Positions 1-8,181 of a stretch of 64,000 bases of DNA are shown here, in pieces. The stretch covers positions 1 through 64,000 of the forward strand of contig ONFF01000016.1 of NCBI GenBank assembly GCA_900317055.1, in the 5' to 3' direction. The translations under genes and the position numbers were made by a program. The notes beneath the pieces were generated by a model that had not been told where the DNA came from, ran no database searches, and saw only the letters and a program-made list of their open reading frames with translations. The number at the start of each line of letters is the position of its first letter. The first letter of the stretch is position 1. This DNA comes from an uncultured Bacteroidales bacterium (GTDB taxonomy: Bacteria > Bacteroidota > Bacteroidia > Bacteroidales > F082).

Positions 1-11
1 GAAAGCGGGTG

Positions 12-19
12 CAAAAGTA
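12..19 (-). promoter_or_regulatory. -7 promoter box for a gene beyond the left edge
   Basis: On the minus strand this reads TACTTTTG followed by CACCCGC, matching the Bacteroidetes -7 consensus TAnnTTTG. It points left, so the gene it serves would start just outside the window. The stretch from 20 to 350 is AT-rich and I see no convincing coding sequence in it. Confidence 0.45.
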
Positions 20-353
20 CTACCTTTTTCCCATTCCGCAAGCACTTTTTTCAACTATTTTCACTCTTTCTTGTATCTCACTGTGCGTCAAGGAGAAAAA
101 TTTTACATTTTTTTCATTTTTTATAAATTTCAATCTAGGTTTTGAGAAAATTAGATGATTTTGGACGATTTTTTCCGGCTCTTTTGAAGGGATAAAAAGG
201 CATTTCAGGATATACTGAAGAATAAAACTATGACAAAACAACGAGTAAAAATTGGGCACCTTATTAATAATAAGGACGGATAGTATCCTACATGTTGACA
301 CAATTAAATGAAAAAGTGACAACGAATAGTTGCCGAGGAAACATTAGTTTTAC

Positions 354-361
354 TATTTTTG
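354..361 (+). promoter_or_regulatory. -7 promoter box of the small gene at 388
   Basis: TATTTTTG followed by CAAC, 26 nt before the ATG at 388. It is a perfect Bacteroidetes -7 box and supports that start. Confidence 0.55.
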
Positions 362-387
362 CAACATAATCAACGGAAGACTGTCCT

Positions 388-633
388 ATGCCAAACAAGA
401 TAATCAAAGGGAGCCTCAGCGAAATCGTCGAAAAAATGAACCAGAAATATGACGGACTCATTGGCGAGGGGTTCAACCTAGGACTTGACCGACGCATCGT
501 TCCCGTGATGATTGACGGATCGGTGTCGGGATGGAAAATGCAACGCTGTGAAAACAACGAATGGGTGGATATGGACGAGACGCCTTTCGATAGTATGCAG
601 GCGTTGATTGAGCACTATAAGGTTGAGAAATAA
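388..633 (+). CDS. small hypothetical protein, 81 aa
   Basis: I do not recognise this family. It is a short soluble protein with balanced charge, no signal peptide and no cysteine cluster (one Cys, near residue 53). The N-terminal half looks helical (SEIVEKMNQKY) and the middle looks like beta strands (RRIVPVMIDGSVSGWKM). The ATG follows a good -7 box at 354. The stop codon abuts the stop of rimO on the other strand, so the genes converge with no spacer. The opposite-strand reading at 288-557 has no promoter and an unlikely composition, so this strand is preferred. It could be a small regulator or an orphan gene; function unknown. Confidence 0.6.
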   Translation: MPNKIIKGSLSEIVEKMNQKYDGLIGEGFNLGLDRRIVPVMIDGSVSGWKMQRCENNEWVDMDETPFDSMQALIEHYKVEK

Positions 634-1926
634 TTACCCCTCCACCACACCATAGCAGTCAAAATAATCCGCTTGGGTGATTTTGACTTGATAAAAATGG
701 CCGATTTGCAGTTCCCTCTCTGCTGAAATAAGGATTTCATCGTCAACTTCGGGGGAATCGTATTGTGTACGACCAATGTAATAGTCACCTTCAAGACGGT
801 CAATGAGCACTTTCTCGGTCTTGCCCACACGCTGTCCATTAATCTCCAACGAAATATTCTGCTGGATGTCCATGAGCTTGTCGACCCGTTCTTGCTTCAC
901 CTCATCAGGGACGTCATCAGTCATCTCATAGGCCGCCGTACCTTCCTCGGGCGAGAATGCAAACACCCCTGCCCTTTCGAAACGCATGTCCTTGATAAAC
1001 TGGCAAAGCTCCTCGAAATCCTCCTCGGTCTCACCAGGAAAACCGACTATGAAGGTGGTACGGAATGCGATGTCAGGCACATGTTTACGCACATTCTCCA
1101 CGAAACCGATGGTCTGTTCTCGGTCCACGCCACGACGCATATCTTTTAATATATGTGTACTAATATGCTGCAATGGCAGGTCGATGTAATGGCAGATCTT
1201 GGGGTTCTCGCGCATTAGGTCGAGCAACTCATCTGGGAAACCGAGCGGATAGCCATAATGCAGGCGGATCCATTCAAAGCCATCGATGTCGCACAGAGCT
1301 TTCACCAGCTCCACAATGTGCGACTTGCCGTCAATGTCGTGGCCATAATAGGTCAGGTCCTGGGCAATGAGGATGAGTTCCTTCACGCCTTGCTTGGCCA
1401 GACCTTTTGCCTCCTCGATGAGGTTGTCCATCGGCACGGAGACATGACCACCTCTTATTAAAGGGATGGCACAAAAGGCACAACGACGGTTGCAACCTTC
1501 GGAAATTTTCAGATAAGCGTAATGCTTCGGGGTGGAAAGCACACGGCGACTGCAATAATCGGGCTGCACATCTTCTTTCAGCAGGTCGGCAGCGATGAGG
1601 TTGACGCTCTCCACGCCATAGAAGGCATCCACCTCGTGGATTTCGGCTTGCAGGTCTCTGCGAAAACGCTGCGAGAGGCATCCCGTGACGTACAGTTTCT
1701 TAATCTTGCCTTGCTTGCGCAGCTCGGCATATTCAAGAATGGTATCGATGGATTCCTCCTGAGCATCACCGATAAAGCCACACGTATTAATAATGACAAC
1801 ATCCGACTTCCTATCGGAGTCGTGACGGATCACATAACGGTGTTCCAGCAAAGCGGCCAGATGCTCCGAGTCAACTTTGTTCTTGGAGCAACCGAGGGTG
1901 ATGATATTCAAGGAGGATTTTCGCAT
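634..1926 (-). CDS. rimO: ribosomal protein S12 methylthiotransferase RimO
   Basis: RimO is a radical SAM enzyme that adds a methylthio group to a conserved aspartate of ribosomal protein S12, using two 4Fe-4S clusters. At 430 aa it has the family length. It opens with the UPF0004 domain (start ITLGCSKNKVDSE, then INTCGFI and TGCLSQRF, giving the three auxiliary-cluster cysteines). The radical SAM CxxxCxxC is in SEGCNRRCAFCAIPL near residue 145. A TRAM-like domain follows at about 365-428. SEHLAALL and CAIPLIRGGHVS favour RimO over MiaB. It is the last gene of the leftward rpmG - DUF4295 - ftsY - rimO series and is separated from ftsY by a 163-bp inverted-repeat element (1943-2105), which would lie in its leader. 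Confidence 0.95.
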   Translation of the reverse strand: MRKSSLNIITLGCSKNKVDSEHLAALLEHRYVIRHDSDRKSDVVIINTCGFIGDAQEESIDTILEYAELRKQGKIKKLYVTGCLSQRFRRDLQAEIHEVDAFYGVESVNLIAADLLKEDVQPDYCSRRVLSTPKHYAYLKISEGCNRRCAFCAIPLIRGGHVSVPMDNLIEEAKGLAKQGVKELILIAQDLTYYGHDIDGKSHIVELVKALCDIDGFEWIRLHYGYPLGFPDELLDLMRENPKICHYIDLPLQHISTHILKDMRRGVDREQTIGFVENVRKHVPDIAFRTTFIVGFPGETEEDFEELCQFIKDMRFERAGVFAFSPEEGTAAYEMTDDVPDEVKQERVDKLMDIQQNISLEINGQRVGKTEKVLIDRLEGDYYIGRTQYDSPEVDDEILISAERELQIGHFYQVKITQADYFDCYGVVEG

Positions 1927-1942
1927 TACACGACTTTTTTTC

Positions 1943-2105
1943 TATCAAGAATTAGAGAAACAGAGAATTGTTTTACTGAAGTCTTGCACCTTCGGTGCAT
2001 TGAATTCTAGAGGTGAAAATCGTTTGCGATTTTCTCTCCAATTCCACGAAAATTCAAAAATGAAGACCCGAAATGGAAAAATCTCAAATTCTCTAATTCT
2101 TGATA
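1943..2105. repeat. MITE-like element with 17-bp perfect terminal inverted repeats
   Basis: TATCAAGAATTAGAGAA at 1943-1959 is the exact reverse complement of 2089-2105. Inside are two smaller hairpins: GCACCTTCGGTGC near 1986-1998, and GAAAATCG TTTG CGATTTTC near 2016-2035. It fills nearly the whole ftsY-rimO gap and has no coding capacity. A non-autonomous mobile element or a long RNA hairpin are both possible. Confidence 0.7.
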
Positions 2106-2111
2106 ATTACA

Positions 2112-3068
2112 CTATTCAAACAAGGAATCCACAAATGCCTTCCGGTCGAAGACCTGCAGATGGTCAATGCCTTCGCCGACACCGATGTACTTGACCGGGA
2201 TCTTGAACTGGTCGGAGATGCCGATGACCACACCGCCTTTGGCAGTACCGTCGAGCTTGGTCAGCGCGAGGGCGTTGACTTCGGTGGCAGCGGTGAACTG
2301 CTTGGCTTGCTCAATGGCATTCTGGCCCGTTGAGGCATCCAACACGAGCAGGATCTCATGCGGTGCATCAGGAACAACCTTCTGCATGACGGTCTTGATC
2401 TTGGTCAGCTCACGCATGAGGTTGACCTTGTTGTGCAGACGGCCAGCGGTGTCAATAATAACCACATCCGCGTCCTGCGCCACGGCTGACTTCACCGTGT
2501 CGAAAGCCACGGAAGCAGGGTCGGCACCCTGACCTTGTTGGACGCAAGGCACACCTACTCTCTCGGCCCAAATCTGCAACTGGCTGACGGCAGCAGCACG
2601 AAAGGTATCGGAAGCACCGAGAACGACCTTCTTGCCCGCCTTCTTGAAGTTGTAAGCCAGCTTGCCAATGGTAGTGGTCTTGCCCACTCCATTCACGCCA
2701 ACTACCATAATGACATACGGTTTCTTGCCAGCAGGAATGTCGAAGGTGGTACCATCGCCCGACTCATTCTCCTGAAGCAACGCTACAATCTCCTCTTTCA
2801 GGATTGAGTTGAGTTCGCTGGTGCCCACGTATTTATCACGCGCAACACGGGCTTGGATGCGGTCGATAATCTTCAAGGTGGTTTCCACACCTACATCTGA
2901 AGTGATGAGGATTTCCTCCAAGTTGTCGAGCACCTCGTCGTCGACGGTCGACTTGCCCATGATGGCTTTGGAGATACGGGAGAAGACACTGGTCTTGGTC
3001 TTTTCAAGCCCTTTGTCGAGGTCTTCCTTTTGTTCTTTTTTACGGGTTAGAAATGAGAATAGGCCCAT
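2112..3068 (-). CDS. ftsY: signal recognition particle receptor FtsY
   Basis: FtsY is the SRP receptor GTPase that docks ribosome-nascent chain-SRP complexes at the inner membrane. At 318 aa it is the short Bacteroidetes form: a brief basic, charged A region (FLTRKKEQKEDLDKG), then the N domain (about 20-100) and the G domain. GTPase motifs are clear: GVNGVGKTTT near residue 124 (G1), DTFRAAA, DTAGRLHN (G3), TKLDGTAKGG (G4) and the closing GVGEGIDHLQVFD. It sits between DUF4295 (upstream) and rimO (downstream), the usual Bacteroidales neighbourhood. A terminator-like hairpin at 3175-3210 lies just upstream, so ftsY may also have its own promoter in the repeat-rich 107-bp gap. Confidence 0.97.
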   Translation of the reverse strand: MGLFSFLTRKKEQKEDLDKGLEKTKTSVFSRISKAIMGKSTVDDEVLDNLEEILITSDVGVETTLKIIDRIQARVARDKYVGTSELNSILKEEIVALLQENESGDGTTFDIPAGKKPYVIMVVGVNGVGKTTTIGKLAYNFKKAGKKVVLGASDTFRAAAVSQLQIWAERVGVPCVQQGQGADPASVAFDTVKSAVAQDADVVIIDTAGRLHNKVNLMRELTKIKTVMQKVVPDAPHEILLVLDASTGQNAIEQAKQFTAATEVNALALTKLDGTAKGGVVIGISDQFKIPVKYIGVGEGIDHLQVFDRKAFVDSLFE

Positions 3069-3083
3069 GATGTTCTATTTTTG

Positions 3084-3121
3084 ACTTCGGGACTTCGAGA
3101 CTTCGGGACTTCGAGACTTTT
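3084..3121. repeat. short tandem repeat upstream of ftsY
   Basis: Two copies of a 16-bp unit, GACTTCGGGACTTCGA, stand in tandem with a partial third copy. A related GC-rich tract (GTAGTCGCGTAGTCTCGCAG) follows at about 3131-3150. The tract lies between the DUF4295 gene and ftsY and is non-coding. Confidence 0.6.
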
Positions 3122-3174
3122 GTTCGTCCCGTAGTCGCGTAGTCTCGCAGTCTCGTGTCCGATTATACAAACAC

Positions 3175-3210
3175 AAAAAAGCTCTCCCATAAGGTTATGG
3201 AAAAGCTCTG
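3175..3210 (-). terminator. intrinsic terminator after rpmG - DUF4295
   Basis: Read leftward, AGAGCTTTTCCATAA pairs imperfectly with TTATGGGAGAGCT and is followed by a run of six T. It lies about 20 nt after the DUF4295 stop, so it can end or attenuate the short ribosomal transcript before ftsY. Confidence 0.6.
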
Positions 3211-3231
3211 TTGTTCTGCGGTTAACGCAAA

Positions 3232-3384
3232 TTATCTCTTAGCAAGGTACTCCTGCACCTTGTCGGCAGGAACGACGATCTCCTCGAAATAGTAGGCACC
3301 GGTCTTCTCAGAACGCTTCATTCTGATGATCTTGCTATAGGTCTTGTCCAAGCTACGAAGGGTAGCAACAGCTTTCTTTGCCAT
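3232..3384 (-). CDS. DUF4295-family small protein, 50 aa
   Basis: This basic 50-aa protein (MAKKAVATLRSLDKTYSKII, then RMKRSEKTGAYYFEEIVVPA and DKVQEYLAKR) matches the Bacteroidetes DUF4295 family as I know it. Members sit next to the L33 gene and are thought to be ribosome-associated, but the function is unproven. The ATG is 9 nt after the rpmG stop, so the two are co-transcribed. It is short but strongly supported by its context and composition. A terminator-like hairpin follows. Confidence 0.88.
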   Translation of the reverse strand: MAKKAVATLRSLDKTYSKIIRMKRSEKTGAYYFEEIVVPADKVQEYLAKR

Positions 3385-3393
3385 AACTCTTAA

Positions 3394-3582
3394 TTATTTA
3401 ATCTCCTTGTGGAGGGTCATCTTTTTCAGAATCGGGTTATACTTCATCAACTCCAGACGATCGGGAGTGTTCTTCTTGTTCTTCATGGTGTAGTATCTCG
3501 AAGTGCCGGGCATGCCGCTAGCCTTGTGCTCAGTGCATTCGAGGATGACTTTCACGCGTGCATCTTTCTGTTTCTTTGACAT
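3394..3582 (-). CDS. rpmG: 50S ribosomal protein L33
   Basis: L33 is a small basic protein of the large ribosomal subunit. At 62 aa it has the Bacteroidetes length, with the family pattern [31 protein letters not shown] and [15 protein letters not shown]. Only one cysteine remains (ECTE), so this is the C-minus, zinc-free type. It is led by a -7 box at 3610-3617. In many Bacteroidales rpmB (L28) lies immediately upstream; here ftcD occupies that place. Confidence 0.97.
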   Translation of the reverse strand: MSKKQKDARVKVILECTEHKASGMPGTSRYYTMKNKKNTPDRLELMKYNPILKKMTLHKEIK

Positions 3583-3609
3583 AGCTTATCTTCCTTTCAA
3601 ATTTGGCTG

Positions 3610-3617
3610 CAAAAGTA
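3610..3617 (-). promoter_or_regulatory. -7 promoter box of rpmG
   Basis: Minus strand TACTTTTGCAGCC, 27 nt before the rpmG ATG. It matches TAnnTTTG. Confidence 0.6.
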
Positions 3618-3655
3618 CAACTTTTTCAAATACCAGCAACCGATTTTTCAAAATT

Positions 3656-5356
3656 TTATTCTCCTGCGATAACCTTGTTCACAATTTGCAGAATTTCAGC
3701 CTCTTGCACAAGAGCAGCAGCTTCAATCTCGGCAGCTTCCTTCAAGATTTCGGCCTTGAAAGCCTCATCTTTCAGCGAAGAAGCGTTGATTTTGACATTC
3801 AAATGGGCACCCATCACGGCCGAACGAGCGCACAAAGCACCCACACCGGCATCGGTGACAGAGTTCGGATTGCCGGTCTCAGCCATGGCACGGACAACCT
3901 CGAAAGCCTTGAAGGCGACCTTCATCGTGCGGAAAGGCACCTGAGTGGCATACTTAGTGGCCTCTTGGATGGCGGCACTGCGGGCAGCCTTCTCTTCATC
4001 GGTCTTCTTCGGCAGACCAAAGGCATCCATGATCTTATTGAAGGCGTTGGTGTCCTCATCAACGAGTTCAAGCAGCTCGTCCTTGATGGCCTGACCCTTG
4101 ACAGCCCAGTTGGAGAATTCCTCCCAGCGCTCGTCCCAGCCCGGCTTGTGCGACGACAGGTTGGCGACCATCGTGGCCAACGAGGCACCAAGGGCACCCA
4201 TATAGGCCGAGATAGAGCCACCACCAGGAGCGGGACTCTCGCTAGCGGTCTCGTTGGCAAAACCCGTGCAGGTCATGTCGACGAGTTTCTTCTGGTTGTG
4301 GTCTTCGATAAGGTATTCGATGACCTTTTCCTTCGGGTCGAAGGGCTTCAGGTCGTCGAGGCCCATCGACTTGATGGCGATCTTCATGATTTCCTCTTCA
4401 CTCACGCCGAGGCTGCGTTGCTGCTTGGCGAGATAGAACCTGCCAGCGTCCATCAGCACCTTCTTGGGCACGAGGCCGACGATTTCGCAGCCAGTGACAC
4501 GCACGCCACGGGCTGCGGCCTTGGCGCAGACCTCCTCGAAGCAGACGTGGACGGGCGACACGCTGATGTTGGTGATGTTCATCGACACCTGAGCGATGCC
4601 GTAGTCCTCAATGAACCAGCCGATGGCCTTGGTTGCCTTCAGCGTACCCGGAATCATAATCGGTTTGCCATTTTCGTCCTTCATCGGCTTGCCAGTCACC
4701 TTGCCGCCTTCGCGCATCGGGCGACCCTTTTCGCGCACATCGAAAGCGATGGCGTTGGCGCGACGCGTCGAAGTGGTGTTGAGGTTATAGTTGATGGCCA
4801 CGAGGAAGTCGCGGGCACCCACTTGGGTGGCACCCGTGTGGGCAACGTGTTCGTTCCATTCGTTGGGACCGAAATCGGGCTTCCACTGCTCCGTGCCGAG
4901 GCGCGAGGCCAAGGATTCATATTCACCCGTGCGGCAATAAGCGAGGTTGCGGCGTTCCTTGATATAGGCGGCCTCTTCGTAGCAGTAAATCGGGATGTTC
5001 AGTTCGTCGCCGAGGCGTTTGCCCAATTTGTGGGCATACTCGACCACCTCTTCCATCGTGATGTTGCTCACGGGGATGAGGGGGCACACGTCGGTGGCGC
5101 CTTGACGCGGGTGGGCGCCGTGGTGCTGGCTCATGTCGATGAGTTCGGCAGCTTTCTTCACCACGCGGTAGGCGGCTTCCAGCACAGGCTCAGGCTCGCC
5201 CACGAAGGTGATGACGGTGCGGTTGGTGGTCATACCGGGATCCAAGTCCAGCAGTTTGACACCTTCCACTTTCTCGATTTCAGCGGTCACTTGGTCAATG
5301 ATATTCTTGTCGCGGCCTTCGCTGATATTCGGCACGCATTCGATGAGTTGTTTCAT
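3656..5356 (-). CDS. ftcD: bifunctional glutamate formimidoyltransferase / formimidoyl-THF cyclodeaminase
   Basis: This enzyme moves the formimino group of N-formimino-L-glutamate to tetrahydrofolate and then deaminates and cyclises it to methenyl-THF, the last step of one histidine degradation route. At 566 aa it is the fused form. The N-terminal transferase domain spans about 1-300 (start MKQLIECVPNISEGRD, then HHGAHPRQGATDVCPL and VRVTGCEIVGLVPK). The C-terminal cyclodeaminase spans about 355-560 (ESPAPGGGSISAYMGALGAS). A -7 box lies at 5591-5598, giving a ~235-nt leader that contains a palindromic repeat. It shares a pathway with hutI at 11742-12983; no hutH or hutU is in the window. A 622-codon open frame on the opposite strand is a shadow. 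Confidence 0.96.
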   Translation of the reverse strand: MKQLIECVPNISEGRDKNIIDQVTAEIEKVEGVKLLDLDPGMTTNRTVITFVGEPEPVLEAAYRVVKKAAELIDMSQHHGAHPRQGATDVCPLIPVSNITMEEVVEYAHKLGKRLGDELNIPIYCYEEAAYIKERRNLAYCRTGEYESLASRLGTEQWKPDFGPNEWNEHVAHTGATQVGARDFLVAINYNLNTTSTRRANAIAFDVREKGRPMREGGKVTGKPMKDENGKPIMIPGTLKATKAIGWFIEDYGIAQVSMNITNISVSPVHVCFEEVCAKAAARGVRVTGCEIVGLVPKKVLMDAGRFYLAKQQRSLGVSEEEIMKIAIKSMGLDDLKPFDPKEKVIEYLIEDHNQKKLVDMTCTGFANETASESPAPGGGSISAYMGALGASLATMVANLSSHKPGWDERWEEFSNWAVKGQAIKDELLELVDEDTNAFNKIMDAFGLPKKTDEEKAARSAAIQEATKYATQVPFRTMKVAFKAFEVVRAMAETGNPNSVTDAGVGALCARSAVMGAHLNVKINASSLKDEAFKAEILKEAAEIEAAALVQEAEILQIVNKVIAGE

Positions 5357-5448
5357 TATTGTAATGTTTAATTGTTGATCGTTTAATTGTTTAATTGTTT
5401 GTTGAAACGAGACGCTAGACTGGGTAGCTCTACTTTAACGTCTTTAAT

Positions 5449-5545
5449 CCTCATGGCGGAGGAACATCCGCCATCTCCTGCGCGGGAGGGTGTCCCTATC
5501 GCTTAGGAGATTGCGGGTCTGCGCCCGCAATGACGGCAAGAGGTT
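5449..5545. repeat. palindromic intergenic repeat, copy in the ftcD leader
   Basis: Contains CTCATGGCGGAGG..CCGCCATCTCC and GGAGATTGCGGGT..GCCCGCAATGACGG, two dyads separated by about 30 nt. The same two-part layout recurs near 33979-34072, and its first half near 60990-61030. It is non-coding and lies between the ftcD promoter and its start codon. Confidence 0.6.
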
Positions 5546-5590
5546 TGTAGTAGTGATAATAGCACTAATCCCTCAACCATTTCGCGGCGG

Positions 5591-5598
5591 CAAAGGTA
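5591..5598 (-). promoter_or_regulatory. -7 promoter box of ftcD
   Basis: Minus strand TACCTTTGCCGCC, matching TAnnTTTG. It is about 235 nt before the ftcD ATG; the space between holds a palindromic repeat. Confidence 0.5.
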
Positions 5599-5630
5599 CG
5601 GCTTTTTTCGATACGAAATGGAAATAGAAA

Positions 5631-6428
5631 TTATTCTTGTGTGTCCTCTAACTTGAAATGGATCGGGATTTGGAAAGAAACTCTAACAGGTTCACCTTCG
5701 TGCATTCCAGGTTTCCATTTAGGCATGGATTCCACTACACGCATAGCCTCTGCATCGAGTTCACTATCAACACTCCGTAAGTTTCTTACATTGGAAATAC
5801 TACCATCTTTTTCAATAATAAACCCGATAAAGACGCGTCCTTGAATGCCTTTTTCTTTTGCTGCTTGAGGATAATGAATATTTTTGGAAATGAATTCCAC
5901 TATTTTGGCCTCACCCCCAGGAAACTCTGGCATTTGCTCAACAAGCTGATAGACTTCACCACCAATAATGTCTTCATCCTCAATTCCTCCCACAATTTCA
6001 AGTAACTCAAGCTTTTCGCAAGCAGTTTTCTTTTCTTCTGCTTTCATTGTATCAGGCACCGGCGCCATCACATCGCCTTCTAGCAAGACAGGCTCCTCAA
6101 CACTATCATTACTAATCGTATCAGCGGCAACAATAGTATCCCTTGGATGCTCCATCATTCCATTCGGGGTCGGTGCCAACGGGCCACAACCCGCTGCGGT
6201 AATGGCAGTTCCAATGGTCATTCCGGCAAAGATGGCCGCCTTGCCCAAGCGCTGGCGTTTTTCCAGTTCGCGCTCCAAATAGCGAACCTCTGCCTCGCAT
6301 TTCGGGCAAGTGCCGAGGCAGTCGCCTTGGTAGGTACATTCCTCGATGACCAACTTAATGTCGTTCTCTGCCGCAATCTGCTTGCGGATTTCCTTCAGGA
6401 TTTTGCAGGTTTGTTTGCCTTTGGCCAT
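5631..6428 (-). CDS. zinc-ribbon-like N-terminus, membrane anchor and TonB C-terminal domain
   Basis: Residues 1-60 are nearly identical to those of the gene at 7265-8104 and hold a Cys cluster (CTYQGDCLGTCPKCEAEV) that could bind a metal. A hydrophobic stretch follows at about 63-80 (AAIFAGMTIGTAITAAGCGP), probably a membrane anchor. A charged linker leads to a TonB C-terminal-type domain at about 185-262 (YPQAAKEKGIQGRVFIGFII, EKDGSISNVRNL, MPKWKPGMHEGEPV). TonB-C domains in Bacteroidetes carry energy to outer-membrane transporters, but many such soluble or anchored copies have no proven partner. It is the last of three related leftward genes with 10-nt and 1-nt gaps, so an operon is likely. 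Confidence 0.8.
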   Translation of the reverse strand: MAKGKQTCKILKEIRKQIAAENDIKLVIEECTYQGDCLGTCPKCEAEVRYLERELEKRQRLGKAAIFAGMTIGTAITAAGCGPLAPTPNGMMEHPRDTIVAADTISNDSVEEPVLLEGDVMAPVPDTMKAEEKKTACEKLELLEIVGGIEDEDIIGGEVYQLVEQMPEFPGGEAKIVEFISKNIHYPQAAKEKGIQGRVFIGFIIEKDGSISNVRNLRSVDSELDAEAMRVVESMPKWKPGMHEGEPVRVSFQIPIHFKLEDTQE

Positions 6429-6438
6429 AATTACTCTA

Positions 6439-7263
6439 TTATTTGTTTCCTAACTCAAATTTAACCGGGAACATCCACGAAACACGTATCGGTTTGCCCC
6501 CCTGCATGCCTGGTTTCCATTTCGGCATTTTCCTCACTACATCCATCGCTGCCTCATCGCAACCGTAGCCAATCCCTCTCAGCAACTTGATGCTTGACAC
6601 ACTACCATCTTTCTCAACAACAAAACCGACAAAAACCCTGCCTTCAATTCCCGCATCTATCGCTTCTTGAGGATACACAAGATTGGCATTTATGAAAGCG
6701 GACATGGCCTCAAAGCCACCAGGATACTCCGGCATTTTTTCAACGATAAATATCAACTCTTGGCCATCAGGGGATGCAGGTGCTTCCTCAACACTACTCA
6801 CTATTTCTTGTTTGAGCTTTTTGTTTTCGCAATCGAAGCAAAAATGCACAGGGACTATATAGGGATAGCTGATGGCTTTGCCCCGTTGCATGGCGGGCAT
6901 CCACTTGGGCATGTCCTTAAAGACCTCCAGAGCCGCTTCGTCGCAGCCATAGCCCAAGCCCCTAATCAACTTAAAACAATCCAAGCTGCCGTCTTCCATC
7001 ACGACAAACCCGACAAACACTCTTCCCGTGATATCTCCTTCTACCGCAAGTGGAGGATACTTCAAATGATCAGAGATGTAATCCTTTAAGGCTGTCTCTC
7101 CACCTGGGAAACTCGGCATGTACTCTGGGACACCCAAATGGACATGTCCATTCTCAAGCCACCAAAAATCACAATCAATGGTGTCTGTCGTTTGTGCCGA
7201 AGAGCACAAAGCGAAAAGAATCAGTATCATTCCAAATGCGATTTTCTTCATCATTGCGACCAT
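6439..7263 (-). CDS. exported protein with two tandem TonB C-terminal domains
   Basis: A signal peptide (KKIAFGMILILFALCSSAQ) directs export. Two homologous TonB-C modules follow at about 45-145 and 185-270. Each has a lead-in MPSFPGGE or MPEYPGG, then GRVFVGFVV, a glycine-rich turn (RGLGYGCDEAA, RGIGYGCDEAA) and MPKWMPAMQ or MPKWKPGMQ. The duplication is obvious by eye. There is no membrane anchor beyond the signal, so it is probably periplasmic. Several Met codons are possible at the start (MVAMMKK); the first lies 1 nt after the stop of the upstream gene. It could modulate TonB-dependent transport; the role is inferred from the domain only. Confidence 0.78.
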   Translation of the reverse strand: MVAMMKKIAFGMILILFALCSSAQTTDTIDCDFWWLENGHVHLGVPEYMPSFPGGETALKDYISDHLKYPPLAVEGDITGRVFVGFVVMEDGSLDCFKLIRGLGYGCDEAALEVFKDMPKWMPAMQRGKAISYPYIVPVHFCFDCENKKLKQEIVSSVEEAPASPDGQELIFIVEKMPEYPGGFEAMSAFINANLVYPQEAIDAGIEGRVFVGFVVEKDGSVSSIKLLRGIGYGCDEAAMDVVRKMPKWKPGMQGGKPIRVSWMFPVKFELGNK

Positions 7264-7264
7264 T

Positions 7265-8104
7265 TTAATGTGTAATCATCGGAAAATGCAGTTTCTGCAC
7301 GCATTGGCAGGCGAACGGAAACTTCTTTTCCGACTTCATTTCCCAAATAGCAGGCTTCCATTCCATGAACTTGAACAGCGCCGCAACTTGAGCATCCAAT
7401 TGCTCATTGACACCTTTTATTATTTCAATGTGCGACAATTTGCCATTGGGTTCCACCGTGAAGGCCACTTCCATGTCGCCGTAAGCGTTACCATCGGCAT
7501 TCTTGCCCAAGTTTTGGGAGATGAATCCCAAAAGATCCGATTCGCCACCCTCAAATTGTGGGACATAGAAGGTCAATGAATTGTTGATTAATACATTAAC
7601 ATAATCATCAGTATCGACATTTTCTATCCGATCGGGAGATTCCAAATCAAATCCCACCACAGAAAGGTTCCTCATCCCTGAGAAATCAAACATATCCATT
7701 ACCGTTCTATATCTTTTTGGATCAACATGATAGCATGAAGTCATCGGAATCTTACCCATCAGCATCACATCCGACTGCTGAATCTTAGGTACCACATATC
7801 CATCCAATATGTCTACTATACTATCGTTCCGTGAAGGAATCGTATCCGGCGTCTGCGCCAAGACCACTTGGCTTGCGCCCAGCAAACCAACGGAAAGCCC
7901 TACCACAACTGCAGCCTTGCCCAACCGTTGCCGTTTCTCAAGTTCATGCTCCAGATAGCGCACCTCGGCCTCGCATTTCGGGCAGGTGCCGAGGCAGTCG
8001 CCTTGGTAGGTACATTCCTCGATGACCAACTTAATGTCGTTCTCCGCCGCAATCTGCTTGCGGATTTCCTTCAGGATTTTGCAGGTTTGTTTTCCTCTTG
8101 CCAT
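7265..8104 (-). CDS. paralogue with zinc-ribbon-like N-terminus and degenerate TonB-C domain
   Basis: Residues 1-60 duplicate the start of the gene at 5631-6428 (MARGKQTCKILKEIRKQIAA and the CTYQGDCLGTCPKCEAEV cluster). A hydrophobic segment follows at about 64-84 (AAVVVGLSVGLLGASQVVLA), possibly a membrane anchor. The last 100 residues resemble a TonB-C module (GDMEVAFTVEPNGKLSHIEI, FMEWKPAIWEMKSEKKFPF) but are shorter and diverged. It is the first gene of the three-gene leftward operon and has a -7 box at 8131-8138. No function can be assigned beyond the link to TonB-like domains. Confidence 0.75.
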   Translation of the reverse strand: MARGKQTCKILKEIRKQIAAENDIKLVIEECTYQGDCLGTCPKCEAEVRYLEHELEKRQRLGKAAVVVGLSVGLLGASQVVLAQTPDTIPSRNDSIVDILDGYVVPKIQQSDVMLMGKIPMTSCYHVDPKRYRTVMDMFDFSGMRNLSVVGFDLESPDRIENVDTDDYVNVLINNSLTFYVPQFEGGESDLLGFISQNLGKNADGNAYGDMEVAFTVEPNGKLSHIEIIKGVNEQLDAQVAALFKFMEWKPAIWEMKSEKKFPFACQCVQKLHFPMITH

Positions 8105-8130
8105 GATATTAGTTTTTTAGGTTAACGCGG

Positions 8131-8138
8131 CAAAAATA
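8131..8138 (-). promoter_or_regulatory. -7 promoter box of the TonB-C operon
   Basis: Minus strand TATTTTTGCCGCG, 27 nt before the ATG at 8104. It is a perfect TAnnTTTG. Confidence 0.6.
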
Positions 8139-8181
8139 CGAATTATTTTATACAAAACAAGGTTTGAAGTGATTTTTTCCT

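Noticed and set aside
20-322. 100-codon open frame at the left edge, - strand
   Set aside because: AT-rich, with a hydrophobic, low-quality translation and no promoter or known motif.
3503-5371. 622-codon open frame on the + strand
   Set aside because: It is antisense to ftcD, which has clear family motifs along its whole length. The frame is open only because of the codon bias of ftcD.
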